From Helianthus annuus (lineage: Eukaryota; Streptophyta; Magnoliopsida; Asterales; Asteraceae): a stretch of 64,000 bases of DNA. The translations under genes and the position numbers were made by a program. The DNA lies in assembly GCF_002127325.2 (NCBI RefSeq), contig NC_035436.2, positions 112,553,591-112,617,590 of the forward strand, read 5' to 3'. Shown here piece by piece: positions 45,721 to 58,861 of this stretch (position 1 is its first letter; the number at the start of each line of letters is the position of its first letter). The notes below the pieces were generated by a model. That model was not told where the DNA came from, ran no database searches, and saw only the letters and a program-made list of their open reading frames with translations.

Positions 45721-48656
45721 GAAAGAAAAGAAGTTGGAAGATCATCCAGTTGTATGCGACTATACTCAGGTGTTTCCTAAAGATTTACCTGGTCTACCGC
45801 CGCATCATCAGGACGAATTTCAAATCGAGCTCGCTCCAGGAGCAGCACCCATAGCTCGAGCACCGTATCGCTTAACTCCACCAGAATCGGAAGAACTATC
45901 GACGCAGCTACCAGGAATCTTGGATAAGGGATTTATCCGACCTAGCTCTTCGCCTTGGGGAGCTCCAGTGTTATTTGTGAAGAAGAAAGACGGTACGTTC
46001 AGAATGTGCATCGACTACCGTGAACTCAACAAGGTGACGGTGAAGAACCGTTATCCTCTTCCGCGTATAGATGACTTATTCGACCAGCTGCAAGGGTCGT
46101 GTTACTATTCCAAGATTGATTTAAGGTCAGGTTATCATCAGCTAAGAGTCCGGGATGAGGACGTCTCCAAAACCGCTTTCAGAACTCGTTACGGTCACTA
46201 CGAGTTTCTGGTCATGCCATTCGGGCTTACAAACGCGCCTGCAGTCTTCATGGATCTTATGAACAGGGTGTGTAAACCCTATCTAGACAAGTTCGTCATT
46301 GCCTTCATCGACGCCATTCTGATCTACTCCAAGAGTCAGGAGGAACACGAGCAGCACTTACGTCTTATCTTGGAACTTCTTCGAAAGGAACAATTGTACG
46401 CCAAGTTTTCAAAATGCGACTTCTGGCTTCATGAAGTCCACTTCTTAGGCCATGTGGTGAACAGGGATGGGATTCATGTTGATCCATCCAAGGTAGATTC
46501 GATCAGGAACTGGCCTGCACCGCGTACACCGACAGAAATACGTCGATCCTTGGGTCTGGCAGGTTACTACAGACGGTTTATTAGAGGCTTTTCAAAGATC
46601 ACGCAACCACTTACGCTACTGACACAGAATGGTGTTACCTATCGCTGGGGAGAGCCCCAGGAGACTGCTTTTCAGCACCTAAAGGAATGACTTTGCAGTG
46701 CACCTATCCTCTCATTGCCAGAGGGCACAGACGACTTCGTGGTTTATTGTGATGCATCCATTCGGGGACTGGGATGTGTGTTAATGCAGCGCGACAAGGT
46801 TATCGCTTACGCCTCTCGTCAACTCAAGGTTCACGAGCGCAACTACACGACGCACGATTTAGAGCTGGGAGCTGTTGTTTTCGCGCTTAAGATATGGCGA
46901 CACTACCTGTACGGTACCAGGTGCACGATTTACACCGATCACAGGAGTCTCGAGCATATCCTTAAGCAGAAGGATTTGAATATGCGTCAACGACGATGGG
47001 TCGAGTTACTTAACGATTACGAGTGCGCTATCAAGTATCATCCAGGCAAAGCCAATGTTGTGGCGGATGCCCTTAGTCGAAAGGACACTTTACCACGGCG
47101 CGTGCGAGCGCTACAGCTTACGATTCAGCCTAGCCTTCCTGCTCAGATACGAGCTGCTCAGACAGAAGCCCTGAAGCCCGAAAACGTCAAGGCTGAAGCC
47201 TTACGCGGCTCACGACAACAAATGGAACAAAAGGCGGACGGCGCCTACTATGTCACGGGCCGGATTTGGGTCCCTCTCTATGGCGGTCTACGCGAACTCG
47301 TAATGGACGAAGCACACAAGTCTCGCTACTCGGTACATCCAGGGTCGGATAAAATGTACCACGACATCAGCACTACATATTGGTGGCCTAGTATGAAGGC
47401 CCACATTGCTACGTACGTTGGAAAATGCTTGACCTGTGCGAGAGTCAAGGTCGAATATCAGAAACCAACTGGCCTACTTCAACAGCCTATGATACCACAG
47501 TGGAAATGGGAAGAAATTTCCATGGACTTTGTTACAGGCCTACCGAGATCTCAGCGTGGGAACGACACAATATGGGTGATCGTGGATCGACTCACCAAGT
47601 CTGCACACTTCCTGGCTATTAAGGAAACGGATACGTTCTCCACTCTCGCAGATATCTACCTCAAGGAAGTTGTTTCGAGGCACGGGGTGCCCATTTCTAT
47701 TATTTCGGATCGGGATGCACGATTCACGTCAGAACTACGGCATGCGATGCACAAAGCGTTTGGCTCACGTTTAGACATGAGCACAGCATATCACCCTCAG
47801 ACGGATGGGCAGTCTGAGCGAACTATTCAAGACATGCTTCGAGCGTGTGTTATTGATTTCGGCAACGGCTGGGAAAAGCACCTCCCTTTAGTGGAGTTTT
47901 CGTACAATAACAGTTATCACACCAGCATTCAAGCCGCTCCATTCGAGGCATTCTACGGACGTAAATGCCGGTCACCTCTCTGTTGGGCAGAGGTGGGGGA
48001 TAGTCGAATTACGGGTCCAGAGATTGTAGTGGACGCTATAGAAAAGATTGCACAGATACGACAACGCATGACGGCAGCACGCGACCGTCAGAAAGCCTAC
48101 GCGGGCAAGCGTAGCAAGCCTTGGAATTTCAGGTCGGGGACCGGGTTTTATTGAAAGTCTCACCCTGGAAGGGTGTGGTTCGATTTAGTAAACGAGGCAA
48201 ACTCAATCCACGGTATGTTGGACCATTTGAAATCACTGAAGGAATAGGCCCAGTAGCCTACAGACTGAACCTACCAACTGAACTCGGTGCAGTTCACTAT
48301 GTATTTCACGTGTCGAATCTGAAGAAGTGTCTGTCAGATAAGACCCTCATAGTTCCTTTAAGGAACTGACTATCGACGAGCGGTTGCAGTTCGTCGAGGA
48401 ACCAGTTGAAATCACGGACCGGGATGCTAAGGTCCTCAAACACGAGAGAATCCCTCTTGTTCGAGTTCGTTGGAACTCCCGACGTGGCCCAGAGTACACC
48501 TGGGAACGCGAAGATCAAATGACAGAAAAGTATCCCCAGTTATTCGAAAACCATGCAACCACTACTGAGGCTGAAGCTACGACTACTGAATTTCGGGACG
48601 AAATTCCAAATCAACGGGGGGATGATGTGACACCCCAGGGAAAAACCAGTGAATAA
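45719..48656 (+). pseudogene. Element 3 Pol remnant with altered RT active site
   Basis: The frame starts in the protease-RT linker, then RT, RNase H, integrase and chromodomain-like tail. The RT catalytic motif reads FIDA, with Ala encoded at 46313-46315 where elements 1, 2 and 4 have Asp. A TGA at 46688-46690 ends the first frame. Frameshifts occur near 48120 and 48365, and three residues after the integrase SERTIQ segment are missing relative to element 2. The last codons again run through PPT 1 into the LTR. With these lesions the RT should be inactive. Confidence 0.9.
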
Positions 48657-50972
48657 TACAGCTTACCTAGCTTCCTCAGTGAGTGCGTACCAAATTTCGG
48701 GACGAAATTTCTTTCAAGTTGGGGATAATGTGACAACTCGAGTTTCTGACTTTCACTTTCGCATTTAATGCGCATTGACTTTGACTGTCTAGCTGTTTGA
48801 ATTATGGATTTGTAATTGTACTCGTTGTGTTTTAATGAGACATATCGTCATTGTGCCTATATGTGATTACTTGCTATAATAGAAAATAATATTGGAATTA
48901 TTATTAGAATTATTATTAAACACTTAGTCTAGATCGAAACATAGTTCGAAGGATCCGAAGGACTCGAAGGACCACGAAGCATATCCTTCGAGCACGAAAC
49001 ATATCCTTCGACATCATTCGGCCCGCAAACATCACGAAACATATCCTTCGATATGTTTCGGCCCAGTCATTTTAAATGGGCTTGGCCCATTACTGTGAAA
49101 TGTTATATACGAAACACATGCATAGTCGGCAGTTTTTGAGAAAAACCCTAGAACACTTTTGATCTGTGACGGCAACCACAACTCATACGGAGATCTTTGC
49201 TGATCGATTCTCTTATTTTCTACCCCGGTTAGTGTCCACATTACATGATTTCTTGAATTATCAATCGTATGTAAATATGTTGGTTGTATGTTAACTGATT
49301 TGTAAGATGATTGTGTATGGGTATTAATCGGAATTGTATGCACATTTGTGATTATGGTCAAATGATTTCATGTTCGGTGTTACGAATCGTTTTGTTAATC
49401 GGCTAGTTAATCCAGTCAGGGTGATCGATCGGATAGGAAATTTATGTTTGTTAAATGGATGATTGGTAATACGATTTGATGATAACTTGTGATTTAGAAT
49501 ATTGTAATCGGACACGTTTATGTAATCGGCGCATATGTGTTAATCGGATAGTTTGAATGATCTTGTTTCAGATTAGGGTTCTTGATAAACATGAGAATCA
49601 TGCTTGGTTGATCTTGTTGATGTTAGCAGATTTGTGAAAATTGTGTTAATGGTTAATCGGATAAACGTAACAGTTACTTATCAATACACCGAAAGATACC
49701 GACCCCTCGAACCATAGTAGTTGACCGAAGGATTGTTTGGCCGAAAGATACTCGTTGACCGAACCATAGTTTGACCGACAGATAGTTGGACCGAAAGATA
49801 ATTGGACCGACAGATAGTTGGACCGAGAGATAACATGGTCCGAAGGATAACCTTCGGTCCGAAAGATAATGGACTGTCGAAGGATGAATTATGAAGTATG
49901 AATCGAAAGATGTTAGGGTTTTGCATAATGTCTTGAACAATTGAACATATGTTGAATTAATTGACATGCCATGCTTGGTGATGAACATGTTTGTGTAATA
50001 CTACGTGTTGTACTGATATGCAAACTGACTGCTATGTGAACCAATTAATTGCATGCGTAACATTTCGAGCATGAACTGATTCTGCTATACGTGTATACAT
50101 AGGACGTGATTAATTAACTGTGAGCACTTATTTAGCATACCGAGCAAACCAAGGTGAGTTCACACTCTTACCAAGGCATGGGATTCCCGGGGTGTTGGGA
50201 ATGGGATTGAAAGGTTGATTAGATACTTTATTGACACTATGCCTAGACTTCTACTTTACTATCCTCGGTTGTGAAGGATACCTATAGTTACGAGTAGTCT
50301 AGTGGTTATACAACGTGGAACACCACCACACAGTAACGTGGAACACCACCACACAGTAACGTGGAACACCACCACACAGTAACGTGGAACACCACCACAC
50401 AGTAACGTGGAACACCACCACACAGTAACGTGGAACACCACCACACAGTAACGTGGAACACCACCACACAGTAACGTGGAACACCACCACACAGTAACGT
50501 GGAACACCACCACACAGTAACGTGGAACACCACCACACAGTAACGTGGAACACCACCACCAATAGAACATACAATCGGCCCGGTAGAGCCACCTGTTACA
50601 AACGAACTTACTATTACGCATTTACTTTCTGTGAACTCGCTCAACTAGTTTGTTGATCATTCTGTTACATGCCTTGCAGATCGTTAGGTACCTGGAGCTT
50701 GCACTGGAGAAGCGGGTCGTTGTGGACAAGGATCGTGACTTTTCTGTTAAACTATTATGACACTTGACACTGTTAGCTACTACTGGTTTATTTACTATGC
50801 TTCCGCTACATTTTGAAACGATGATTTGTTTGATCACCTTTTGTATTGAATGGATGGTTTTCATTTATTTTACTTAATATTAAATGCATGTTCAATATGA
50901 TTGGTGGCTTGATCCTGGTCAGTCACGCTCCCAAGCGGTGATACTCCGCAGGTGGATTTTGGGGGTGTGACA
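48626..50972 (+). repeat. Element 3 right LTR (3' LTR)
   Basis: It is 2347 bp, preceded by the polypurine tract AACGGGGGGATGA (48614-48625) and followed by the duplication CTCTC. One substitution from the left LTR was found by eye. Confidence 0.93.
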
Positions 50973-53494
50973 CTCTCTCCTTCACTCTCTCCTCTCCCTT
51001 TCTCGGCTCACCCCCAAACCGCCACCATCACCACCACACAACCACCATATTCATCCATCTTGGAGCATCATTCAAGTGTAGAAGAAGGGTTGTAGGAGCT
51101 TGCAACTTGTGGAGCTTCAAAGGAGCCTTGTTCTTGCTTGACTTCTCATCTTTTTCTCATCATCTTTTCACTAGATCCTACCCTAGCTTTGTGCTAGTAG
51201 TAAGTCTCGGTTTACTTTTGTTTATGTCTATTTTGAATAGTGAAAGATTATTTATGATGGGATCTTATGAAATACAAGAACACTAAAAACATGAACATAA
51301 AGTCTACTTAAACCTTTACATAATGTTTACATAAGAATAAGACAAGAAGATGAAATCTTGTTGGATGAGGGTTGGTTAAATCATGCATGATATTTGATCG
51401 TTGGTCTCTTGATAAACCCGTTGTTCGGACATTAGTTGATGCGAGTTAGTAAAGCCTAAACTGTAAATAAACATGCTGAATTACATTTTCAGCCAACTTC
51501 AAATGGCTGTAAACTGATCATTATAACTCGAAAAACTAATTTTCTGGAGTCTAAATTATGCATTTTCGAAAAACGGATCAAATGGCACTGGAATCGCAAT
51601 TTTTCGAATTCGTTTACTATTTTTAAAGGGTCGTTTCGTAACAGCAGCTCAAGTTGCATTTTTCTGCTGAAAATATATGTTATATTTTTCATCGTAACTT
51701 GAAACCTGAGTAGAACCAGCCCCTGAAATTCATACAGTAGATGGTCACTGATGTCAGTGCGACCCTCCAACTGGAATTTCGTAAAACGGACTAACGATAA
51801 ATTTTAAACGAATTATTCCGTAGGCTGTGGTCAGAAAGTAACAAATCTGATCGCAGTTCGGTAAATGATTTTCTATAAAATACTGATGATGAACTGGACC
51901 CCGATATTTTTACACAATAATATTTGGTTCGGATAAGACATTCTGTAAAAATTTGGGAATTATTGGAATAAGATAACCATTTTATTAAAATGTCTGAAAA
52001 CAGTCCAGTTTTATATATTAAAAATTGAAATGACAAAAGTAGTATCTTGCATGTCAGAATGTCGGGTTGATTATTTGAGAACGATCTAAAGTGTTTTATG
52101 CTAAAGAAAATAATGTGCTACTTAGCATGGACACCTCCATTCACAAAGGAGACTATGGCGAAATTTTCTAAAAACCCTCACACTTAGTAAATATTTTCTA
52201 GAAAAATGTTGCTAGTGTGTTTAAAACTATGCTTTTCAAATATAAATCTCGCCATAATTTTTGTAACAAAAACACACATACAACATACAAGATACATAAT
52301 TCGGGTGCAAAGTGCAAAACACGAGATACTTATATTAATTTGTGAGAAAATAATATAAGTAAGATACCTAGTTAAAAATATAAAATATTTTTAACACAAC
52401 CATACGAATACAAAAGAGAGTGACTGTACTGTGCGACGCAAGTCTAGTAACTAACGTTAAGAAAACGCGTATAGGTCACGACGTTAATTAAGCAAACCCG
52501 GTGAAGTTTACGACGCACAGGAACGCAAAGTTGTGAGTTCATAACCCCACCTTTTTACGGTTTTACATTTTTCCAAAATGTTTTCGGGGTGGAAAGACAT
52601 GCACTTTTTGCAAAGCATACAAGAATTACATATTCAGAAACCATTTTACAAGCAAGTTTTAACAGACACAAATGGTTTACAAAAAGCTTATGTTTTATAC
52701 CGGTTTTTCAAACAAGTGTATTTTTCCAAATATGCATACACACCAATTCTAGTTTTCTAAACTACGGGAAAATACAAATACAAGAGCTTACAATACATGT
52801 GATATGGCATGATGGAGTACAAAAACATTCAAGTGAAACATTCTAGATCATGTCTCGAATAGGGTACCGTAAGCACCATTAATCAACGTATACATTCAGA
52901 CCGCGGAACAAAAGGTTAGATCTAATGGGTTTCAGGCAACCCCACTCTTGGCCTACTTCTACCAATGAGTGCTTCTGTGTCTCAGTCAAGGTGATGAAAA
53001 TGCCTAGGTTTGGTGGCTTCCTATGTCGTGACATATGCTAGTGGCCTTGCAAACCACTAGCAATCTCACGCATTCAAACAGTCATAGTACCCAGTTACAT
53101 ATACGTTTTACGAGTTACATTCAAACATTCACTCATTCTACAAGTTTATACTATGTTTTCATTCAAGGATATAAAACATTCAAAAACAATCACTGCATGA
53201 ATTCACACCAACATTATGTTGATGTTTTTCCAAAACTCACATGTATTTCAGGTAACTAAAGGTGGATGTGCGCGCGGTCCTACGCATGCTTATGGATGTC
53301 GTCTATGTTTTGTTTTAAATAAAGTTGTAACCTTTAAGACAATATGCTATCTTGTGTTGTAAACACTTGACTTATGTTTTTGGCAATGTAATGTTTGAAG
53401 TTATTTTCGAGCATATAGTATGTTTACCTTTCGTATGCAATGAGAACCTTTCATGATCACACCTCGTGCTTCCGCCGCAGAAAGGGGTGTGACA
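50973..53494 (+). repeat. Element 4 left LTR, second part
   Basis: It continues the LTR after element 3 and matches 59878-60829 at first; the rest has no partner in the window. It includes AATAAAG near 53320 (possible polyadenylation signal). It ends GGTGTGACA before the primer site. Confidence 0.9.
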
Positions 53495-53497
53495 GAT

Positions 53498-53510
53498 TGG
53501 TATCAGAGCT
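53498..53510 (+). other. Primer binding site, initiator Met-tRNA type (element 4)
   Basis: TGGTATCAGAGCT lies three bases after the LTR end at 53494. Confidence 0.92.
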
Positions 53511-54081
53511 GCGATTGTAGTGAACCAGGATTCCTTCTCGAGTCTAGTCTACAATCTCTAGGATCCTATCACGAAAACAATTTTTCAAAAGGTTTTCATT
53601 GCATAAAACTTCCCGCGACATCCACTGCCTGAAACTGTTTACATGAGTCTAGAAAAGACGCTACGTGACTTAGGGTGCACTGGGGTAGCACTTGTCTATG
53701 ATTAAGGATTACTTGCAATTATGTGTGATAATTAGCATATACATGTACTAGACGTAGAATACCACTAGTATACATGACTTTGCCTGAAAACAATGACTTA
53801 ACTGTAGGAGGAAACACGTGGATGAAACGAACTGTGCAGACTGTGCAAGGAGTTACGTAATTATGGATGCATACATAATTATGGAATTCAGTGCACAGAA
53901 ACCACAGCAAGTCTTGTCACGTGTAGATTCCCTCAGTGCAAGCCTACTAAGTACTCTGCTAGAGTAATAATTGTTTGATGTTAATTATGTGGTATATACC
54001 TGTGAATATATATGCTACTACTGTTTAGTACGACGACATCAAACAAGTATTTAACCCTGTTGTGTTATGTTCTGTCAGAAC
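53511..54081 (+). other. Element 4 untranslated leader
   Basis: No gene seen between the primer site and the gag ATG. Confidence 0.6.
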
Positions 54082-57000
54082 ATGGCACCCAGGAGAGCTG
54101 TGAATGCTCGAAATGGTGATCAACCTCCTCCTCCCCCACTGCCAAGAACTGCTGAAGAGTTGAACGCTCTACTGGAAGAAAGAATCTCTGCTGCTATTGC
54201 CCAGTACGAGGCGAACCGTACCCAAGACAGTGGAGGGCCAAGCAATGCTAGGCGTAACGGACATGGGGATTCGTCGGGAGGAAACGCAGCCCAAGGTAAC
54301 CTTAAGACAATTTGCTAAGCATGGAGAAATTTATGAACGGTCCTTGCTTCATTATTTCTTCAAATGCTCATATGTGAATTGGTTGGGTTAATTACAGGCT
54401 GCACCTTCAAGCAGTTCCTCGACTGCAAACCAATGAACTACGATGGCACTGGAGGAGCGGTAGCATTTGTGCGTTGGACGGAGAAGACTGAGGCCACTAT
54501 CCGCATGAGCAAGTGTACAGCGGATCAACAAGTCACCTTTGCTACTGGGTTATTTGTCGATGAAGCTTTGACTTGGTGGAACCTACAAGTCCAAACCCTA
54601 GGCGATGATGCCGCGTATGGCATGACTTGGGATGAACTGAAAGAGAAAATGCGAGAGAAGTATTGCTCTCGTGCCGAACTCCAAAGGTTGGAGACAGAGT
54701 TCTGGCACATGACTATGGTGGGTGCTGACATCACTGGGTATACTCGAAGGTTCCATGATTTGTCCAGAGTGATTCCCTACATGGTGACTCCGGAATTTAA
54801 GCGCGTTGAACACTACATTTGGGGACTGGCCCCTGAATTTCGCAACATGGTGACTTCAGCCAAACCCCAAACAATCACTGAGGCTGTAACTCTGGCTGTC
54901 AGCCTTACTGAAGAGTGTGTTCGCATGGAGAAACTATCACTGAACCCGACAGAGAAGACCGAGACACATGCTGAGTCGTCCGGTGACAAGAAGAGGAAGT
55001 ATTCGAATCTGAATCAAGCAACTCGCAACAACAAGGGTTCAAACAACAAGAAGCGTGCCACTAACCCACCTAGGGAGACAAAAACCTTCGCAGCTGCAAA
55101 TGAGTCTGGGGCTAAGAAGTATCAGGGCACTCTGCCCAAGTGTAACCGCTGTGGTTTTCATCATGTGGGAAATTGTCGTGTTGGGAAGTGCGAGAACTGC
55201 GGAAACTCAGGCCATCGTACCGAAGATTGTTGGGGTAAAGGTATTGGAGGCCGCAATGGCAATGGTAATAAGAACGGGAATGGAAACCGTAACGGTGCTG
55301 GTAATGGGAACGATGGCGGAAATGGAAATGGTAACAATAACCGAATTGGAAATGAAGCTGGGCGAAACCAAGGATGCTTCAGATGTGGAAGCAATGAACA
55401 TTTCATGAGAGACTGCCCAAAGAAAGACAATGCTCAGGCTCGAGCATTTGTGATTGGAGCAAAGGACGCACGCGAGGACCCTAACGTGGTCACCGGTACG
55501 TTTCTCGTTAACAATCACTTTGCGTCCATATTATTTGACACTGGTGCCGATTATAGTTTCATGTCTGTGGAATTTAAACGTATGCTTGGGATAGAGCCTA
55601 GTAGATTGGATATTCCATACTCCATAGAATTAGCCAATGGTAAACTTGTTGAGTCGAGCGAAGTTGTTAGAGGATGCTCACTAGAACTTGGTGAACGGAG
55701 ATTTAGCATCGACCTCTTACCTATCCAATTAGGTAGCTTCGATGTGGTAGTCGGAATGAACTGGTTATCCAAGAACAAAGCTGAAGTTATTTGTCATGAG
55801 AAAATCATTCGCATCCCTTTGGCGAATGATGAAACTCTCATCGTACATGGAGAAAAACAAGACGCGCCTCTCCGAATCATCAGTTGCATGAAGGCACAGA
55901 AGTGCTTAAGGAAAGGATGTGTTGCCTTCCTAGCACACGTTGTAGATAAGAAGGCTGAGGAGCCGAAACTCGAAGACATTCCTGTGGTGAAGGAATTTCC
56001 TGATGTTTTTCCCGAAGATCTGCCAGGACTCCCTCCGCAGCGTCAAGTCGAATTCCATATAGACTTGGTCCCAGGAGCCGCTCCTGTAGCCAAGGCACCC
56101 TATCGGCTTGCACCATCTGAAATGCAAGAGTTATCTACACAACTCCAGGAGTTGTTGGATAAAGGATTCATAAGGCCAAGCTTCTCGCCCTGGGGAGCTC
56201 CAGTATTGTTCGTGAAGAAAAAGGATGGAACTCTGCGAATGTGCATCGATTACAGAGAACTGAACAAGCTCACTATCAAGAATCGGTACCCACTACCAAG
56301 GATTGATGACTTATTTGATCAGTTGCAAGGATCAAGCTACTATTCCAAGATCGATCTTCGATCTGGATACCATCAATTAAGGATACAAGAAGAAAGCGTC
56401 CCAAAGACTGCATTCCGAACACGCTATGGGCATTACGAGTTTCTTGTGATGCCATTCGGGTTGACGAACGCTCCAGTGGTCTTTATGGATCTGATGAACC
56501 ATGTATGCAAACCATATCTCGATAAATTCGTGATTGTATTTATCGACGATATCTTGATCTACTCACGGACGAAAGAAGAGCACGAGCAACACCTCAGAAC
56601 CGTTCTAGAGCTACTGAAGAAAGAGAAACTGTATGCGAAGTTCTCGAAGTGCGAATTCTGGATTCGCGAAGTACAATTTCTTGGTCACGTGGTGAATGAG
56701 AAAGGCATTCATGTAGACCCGTCCAAGATCGAAGCCATAAAGAATTGGGAAGCTCCCAAAACCCCGACTGAAGTTCGTCAATTTTTGGGCTTAGCGGGCT
56801 ATTATCGACGATTTATTGAGAATTTCTCAAAGATAGCTCAGCTGCTAACTGCCCTTACGCAGAAAGACAAAAAGTATGAATGGGGTGTTAAACAAGAAGA
56901 AGCTTTTCAGCTACTCAAAAACAAGCTATGCGATGCACCAATACTGTCACTACCCGAAGGCACAGAAGACTTCGTGGTATACTGCGATGCTTCACGACTA

Positions 57001-58827
57001 GGTTTGGGTTGCGTGCTCATGCAACGCCCAAAGGTCATCGCTTACGCTTCAAGACAATTGAAGGTACATGAAAGAAACTATACCACTCACGACCTGGAGC
57101 TGGGCGTAGTGGTATTTGCCTTGAAGATCTGGCGACACTATCTATATGGTACTCGGTGTACAATCTTCACAGATCACAAAAGCCTGCAACACATACTTGA
57201 TCAGAAGGAACTGAACATGCGCCAGCGGCGATGGGTCGAGCTGTTAAATGACTACGACTGTGAGATTAAGTACCATCCTGGAAAGGCAAACGTCGTAGCG
57301 GATGCTTTAAGTCGGAAAGAAAGGGTTAAGACCCTAAGGGTTCGAGCTCTGGAAATGACTATTCGAACGAACCTCACTGCACGCATTCGTGACGCACAAC
57401 AAGAAGCCTTGAAGATGGAAAACCGCAAAGCTGAATACCTCCGAGGTGCATTGAAGTACATGGCGCCAAATGAAGAGGGAGCCTTATACTTTAAAAAGCG
57501 TATTTGGGTTCCGCTCTATGGTGGCCTGCGAGAAGTCATCCTTGATGAAGCGCACAAGTCAAGATACTCGATCCATCCAGGGTCGGACAAGATGTATCAA
57601 GACTTAAAGGAATACTATTGGTGGCCGAGACTCAAGAGTGACGTTGCTATCTACGTAGGGAAATGCCTAACCTGTGCTAAGGTTAAGGCTGAATATCAGA
57701 AACCGTCCGGCCTATTACAACAAGCAGAGATTCCCATGTGGAAGTGGGAGCAAATCTCGATGGACTTCATAACAAAATTACCCAGGACCCCTAGAGGGCA
57801 CGATATGATATGGGTAATAGTCGATCGTCTAACGAAGTCTGCGCATTTCCTACCAATCCGAGAGAAGGATAGTACTGGAAAGCTTGCTGAGATATACCTG
57901 AAAGAGATTGTAACACGTCATGGAGTGCCTATCTCAATTATTTCAGACAGAGATGGACGCTTTGTCTCAAGAATCTGGCGATCCTTTCAGGAAGCCTTTG
58001 GATCTCAATTAGATCTGAGCACGGCATTCCATCCACAAACAGACGGCCAGAGTGAACGAACCATACAAACATTAGAAGATATGCTTCGGGCATGTGTCAT
58101 GGACCTAGGCGGCAGCTGGGATACTCACCTACCTTTAGTTGAGTTTTCCTATAATAACAGTTATCATACAAGCATCAAAGCCACACCATTCGAAGCTCTG
58201 TATGGCCGCAAGTGCCGATCACCCTTATGTTGGGCAGACGCCGGAGATAAACGCATGGTTGGTCCTGAATTGGTTCAAGAGACGACCGACAAGATTACAC
58301 AGATCAGAGAGCGCATTAAGGCGGCTCGACATCGACAAAAGAGCTACGCTGATCAAAGACGTAAACCATTAGAATTCGAGGTGGGAGACAAAGTTTTGTT
58401 AAAAGTCTCACCTTGGAAGGGCGTAGTCAGATTTGGAAAGCGTGGAAAGCTGAACCCACGATACATCGGACCATTCAAGATCTTAGAAAGAATAGGTACC
58501 GTAGCGTACAAGTTGGAGTTACCGGAGGAACTTAATGGGGTACATGATACGTTCCATGTATCCAATCTCAAGAAGAGTCCAACACAAGGAGAAGTGATCA
58601 TCCCTACGGATGAAGTGCATATTGATGACGCCCTCCGATTTACAGAACAACCCGTTGAGGTTACCGACTGGAAAGTCAACAAGACCAGAAGGAGCAGTGT
58701 GAAACTTGTCAAAGTACGTTGGAACTCTAAACACGGACCCGAGTACACATGGGAACGTGAAGACCAGTTCAAAGAAAAGTACCCCCACCTATTCAAGAAG
58801 ACTCCAGCGAGAGTTAGTTCAGCTTGA
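54082..58827 (+). CDS. Element 4 Gag-Pol polyprotein (intact, one intron)
   Basis: Exon 1 (54082-54295, [13 protein letters not shown]; another ATG lies five codons upstream) and exon 2 (54398-58827) join in phase 1 to about 1547 residues. Residue numbers below count from the ATG at 54364 in the unspliced frame. They are: gag with TWWNLQV near 75; zinc knuckles [14 protein letters not shown] (about 276) and [14 protein letters not shown] (about 338); protease DTGAD (392); RT FIDD (about 728); RNase H YCDAS (875); integrase HHCC zinc region (about 1070-1105); D1134, D1195 and E1231, giving exact DD35E spacing; and a chromodomain-like tail with EYTWERED (1424-1478). No stop or shift is seen. 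It makes capsid, protease, RT/RNase H and integrase. It is the best local candidate for supplying proteins, although the group-I elements are a different subfamily. Confidence 0.93.
54296..54397 (+). other. Predicted phase-1 intron in element 4 gag
   Basis: Donor CCAAG|GTAACC and acceptor TTAATTACAG|GCTGC lie 102 bp apart. The segment is U-rich with a stop at 54316-54318. It occupies the same gag position and phase as the element 2 intron, between the N-terminal peptide and the CTFK core motif. Confidence 0.7.
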
Positions 58828-58843
58828 ATTTCGGGACGAAATT
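58827..58843. other. 17-bp near-palindrome AATTTCGGGACGAAATT next to the polypurine tract
   Basis: Arms AATTTCG/CGAAATT flank a 3-nt centre. The same motif lies before PPT 1 and PPT 2 in elements 1, 2, 3 and 5 (for example 3085-3101, 3187-3203). In element 4 it begins at the pol stop codon and is non-coding; in the others the PPT 1 copy is inside pol. Confidence 0.85.
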
Positions 58844-58848
58844 CTTTT

Positions 58849-58861
58849 AACGGGGGGAGAC
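58849..58861 (+). other. Polypurine tract of element 4
   Basis: AACGGGGGGAGAC directly precedes the TGTGACAACTGG LTR start. Confidence 0.82.

Larger units (their letters stand above)
42333..50972 (+). mobile_element. Element 3: defective Tekay-type retrotransposon nested in the element 4 LTR
   Basis: Two LTRs of 2347 bp (TGTGACACCCC...GGGTGTGACA) lie between duplications CTCTC (42328-42332, 50973-50977). The empty site is visible at 59876-59885. I see one clear difference between the LTRs (near 44469 / 50762). The internal region lacks gag zinc knuckles and protease, has a mutated RT active site, a nonsense codon and frameshifts. It was very likely mobilised by other copies. Confidence 0.94.

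Noticed and set aside
55161..55518. Minus-strand frames of 89 and 103 residues in element 4
   Set aside because: Antisense shadows of the Gly/Asn-rich linker in gag.
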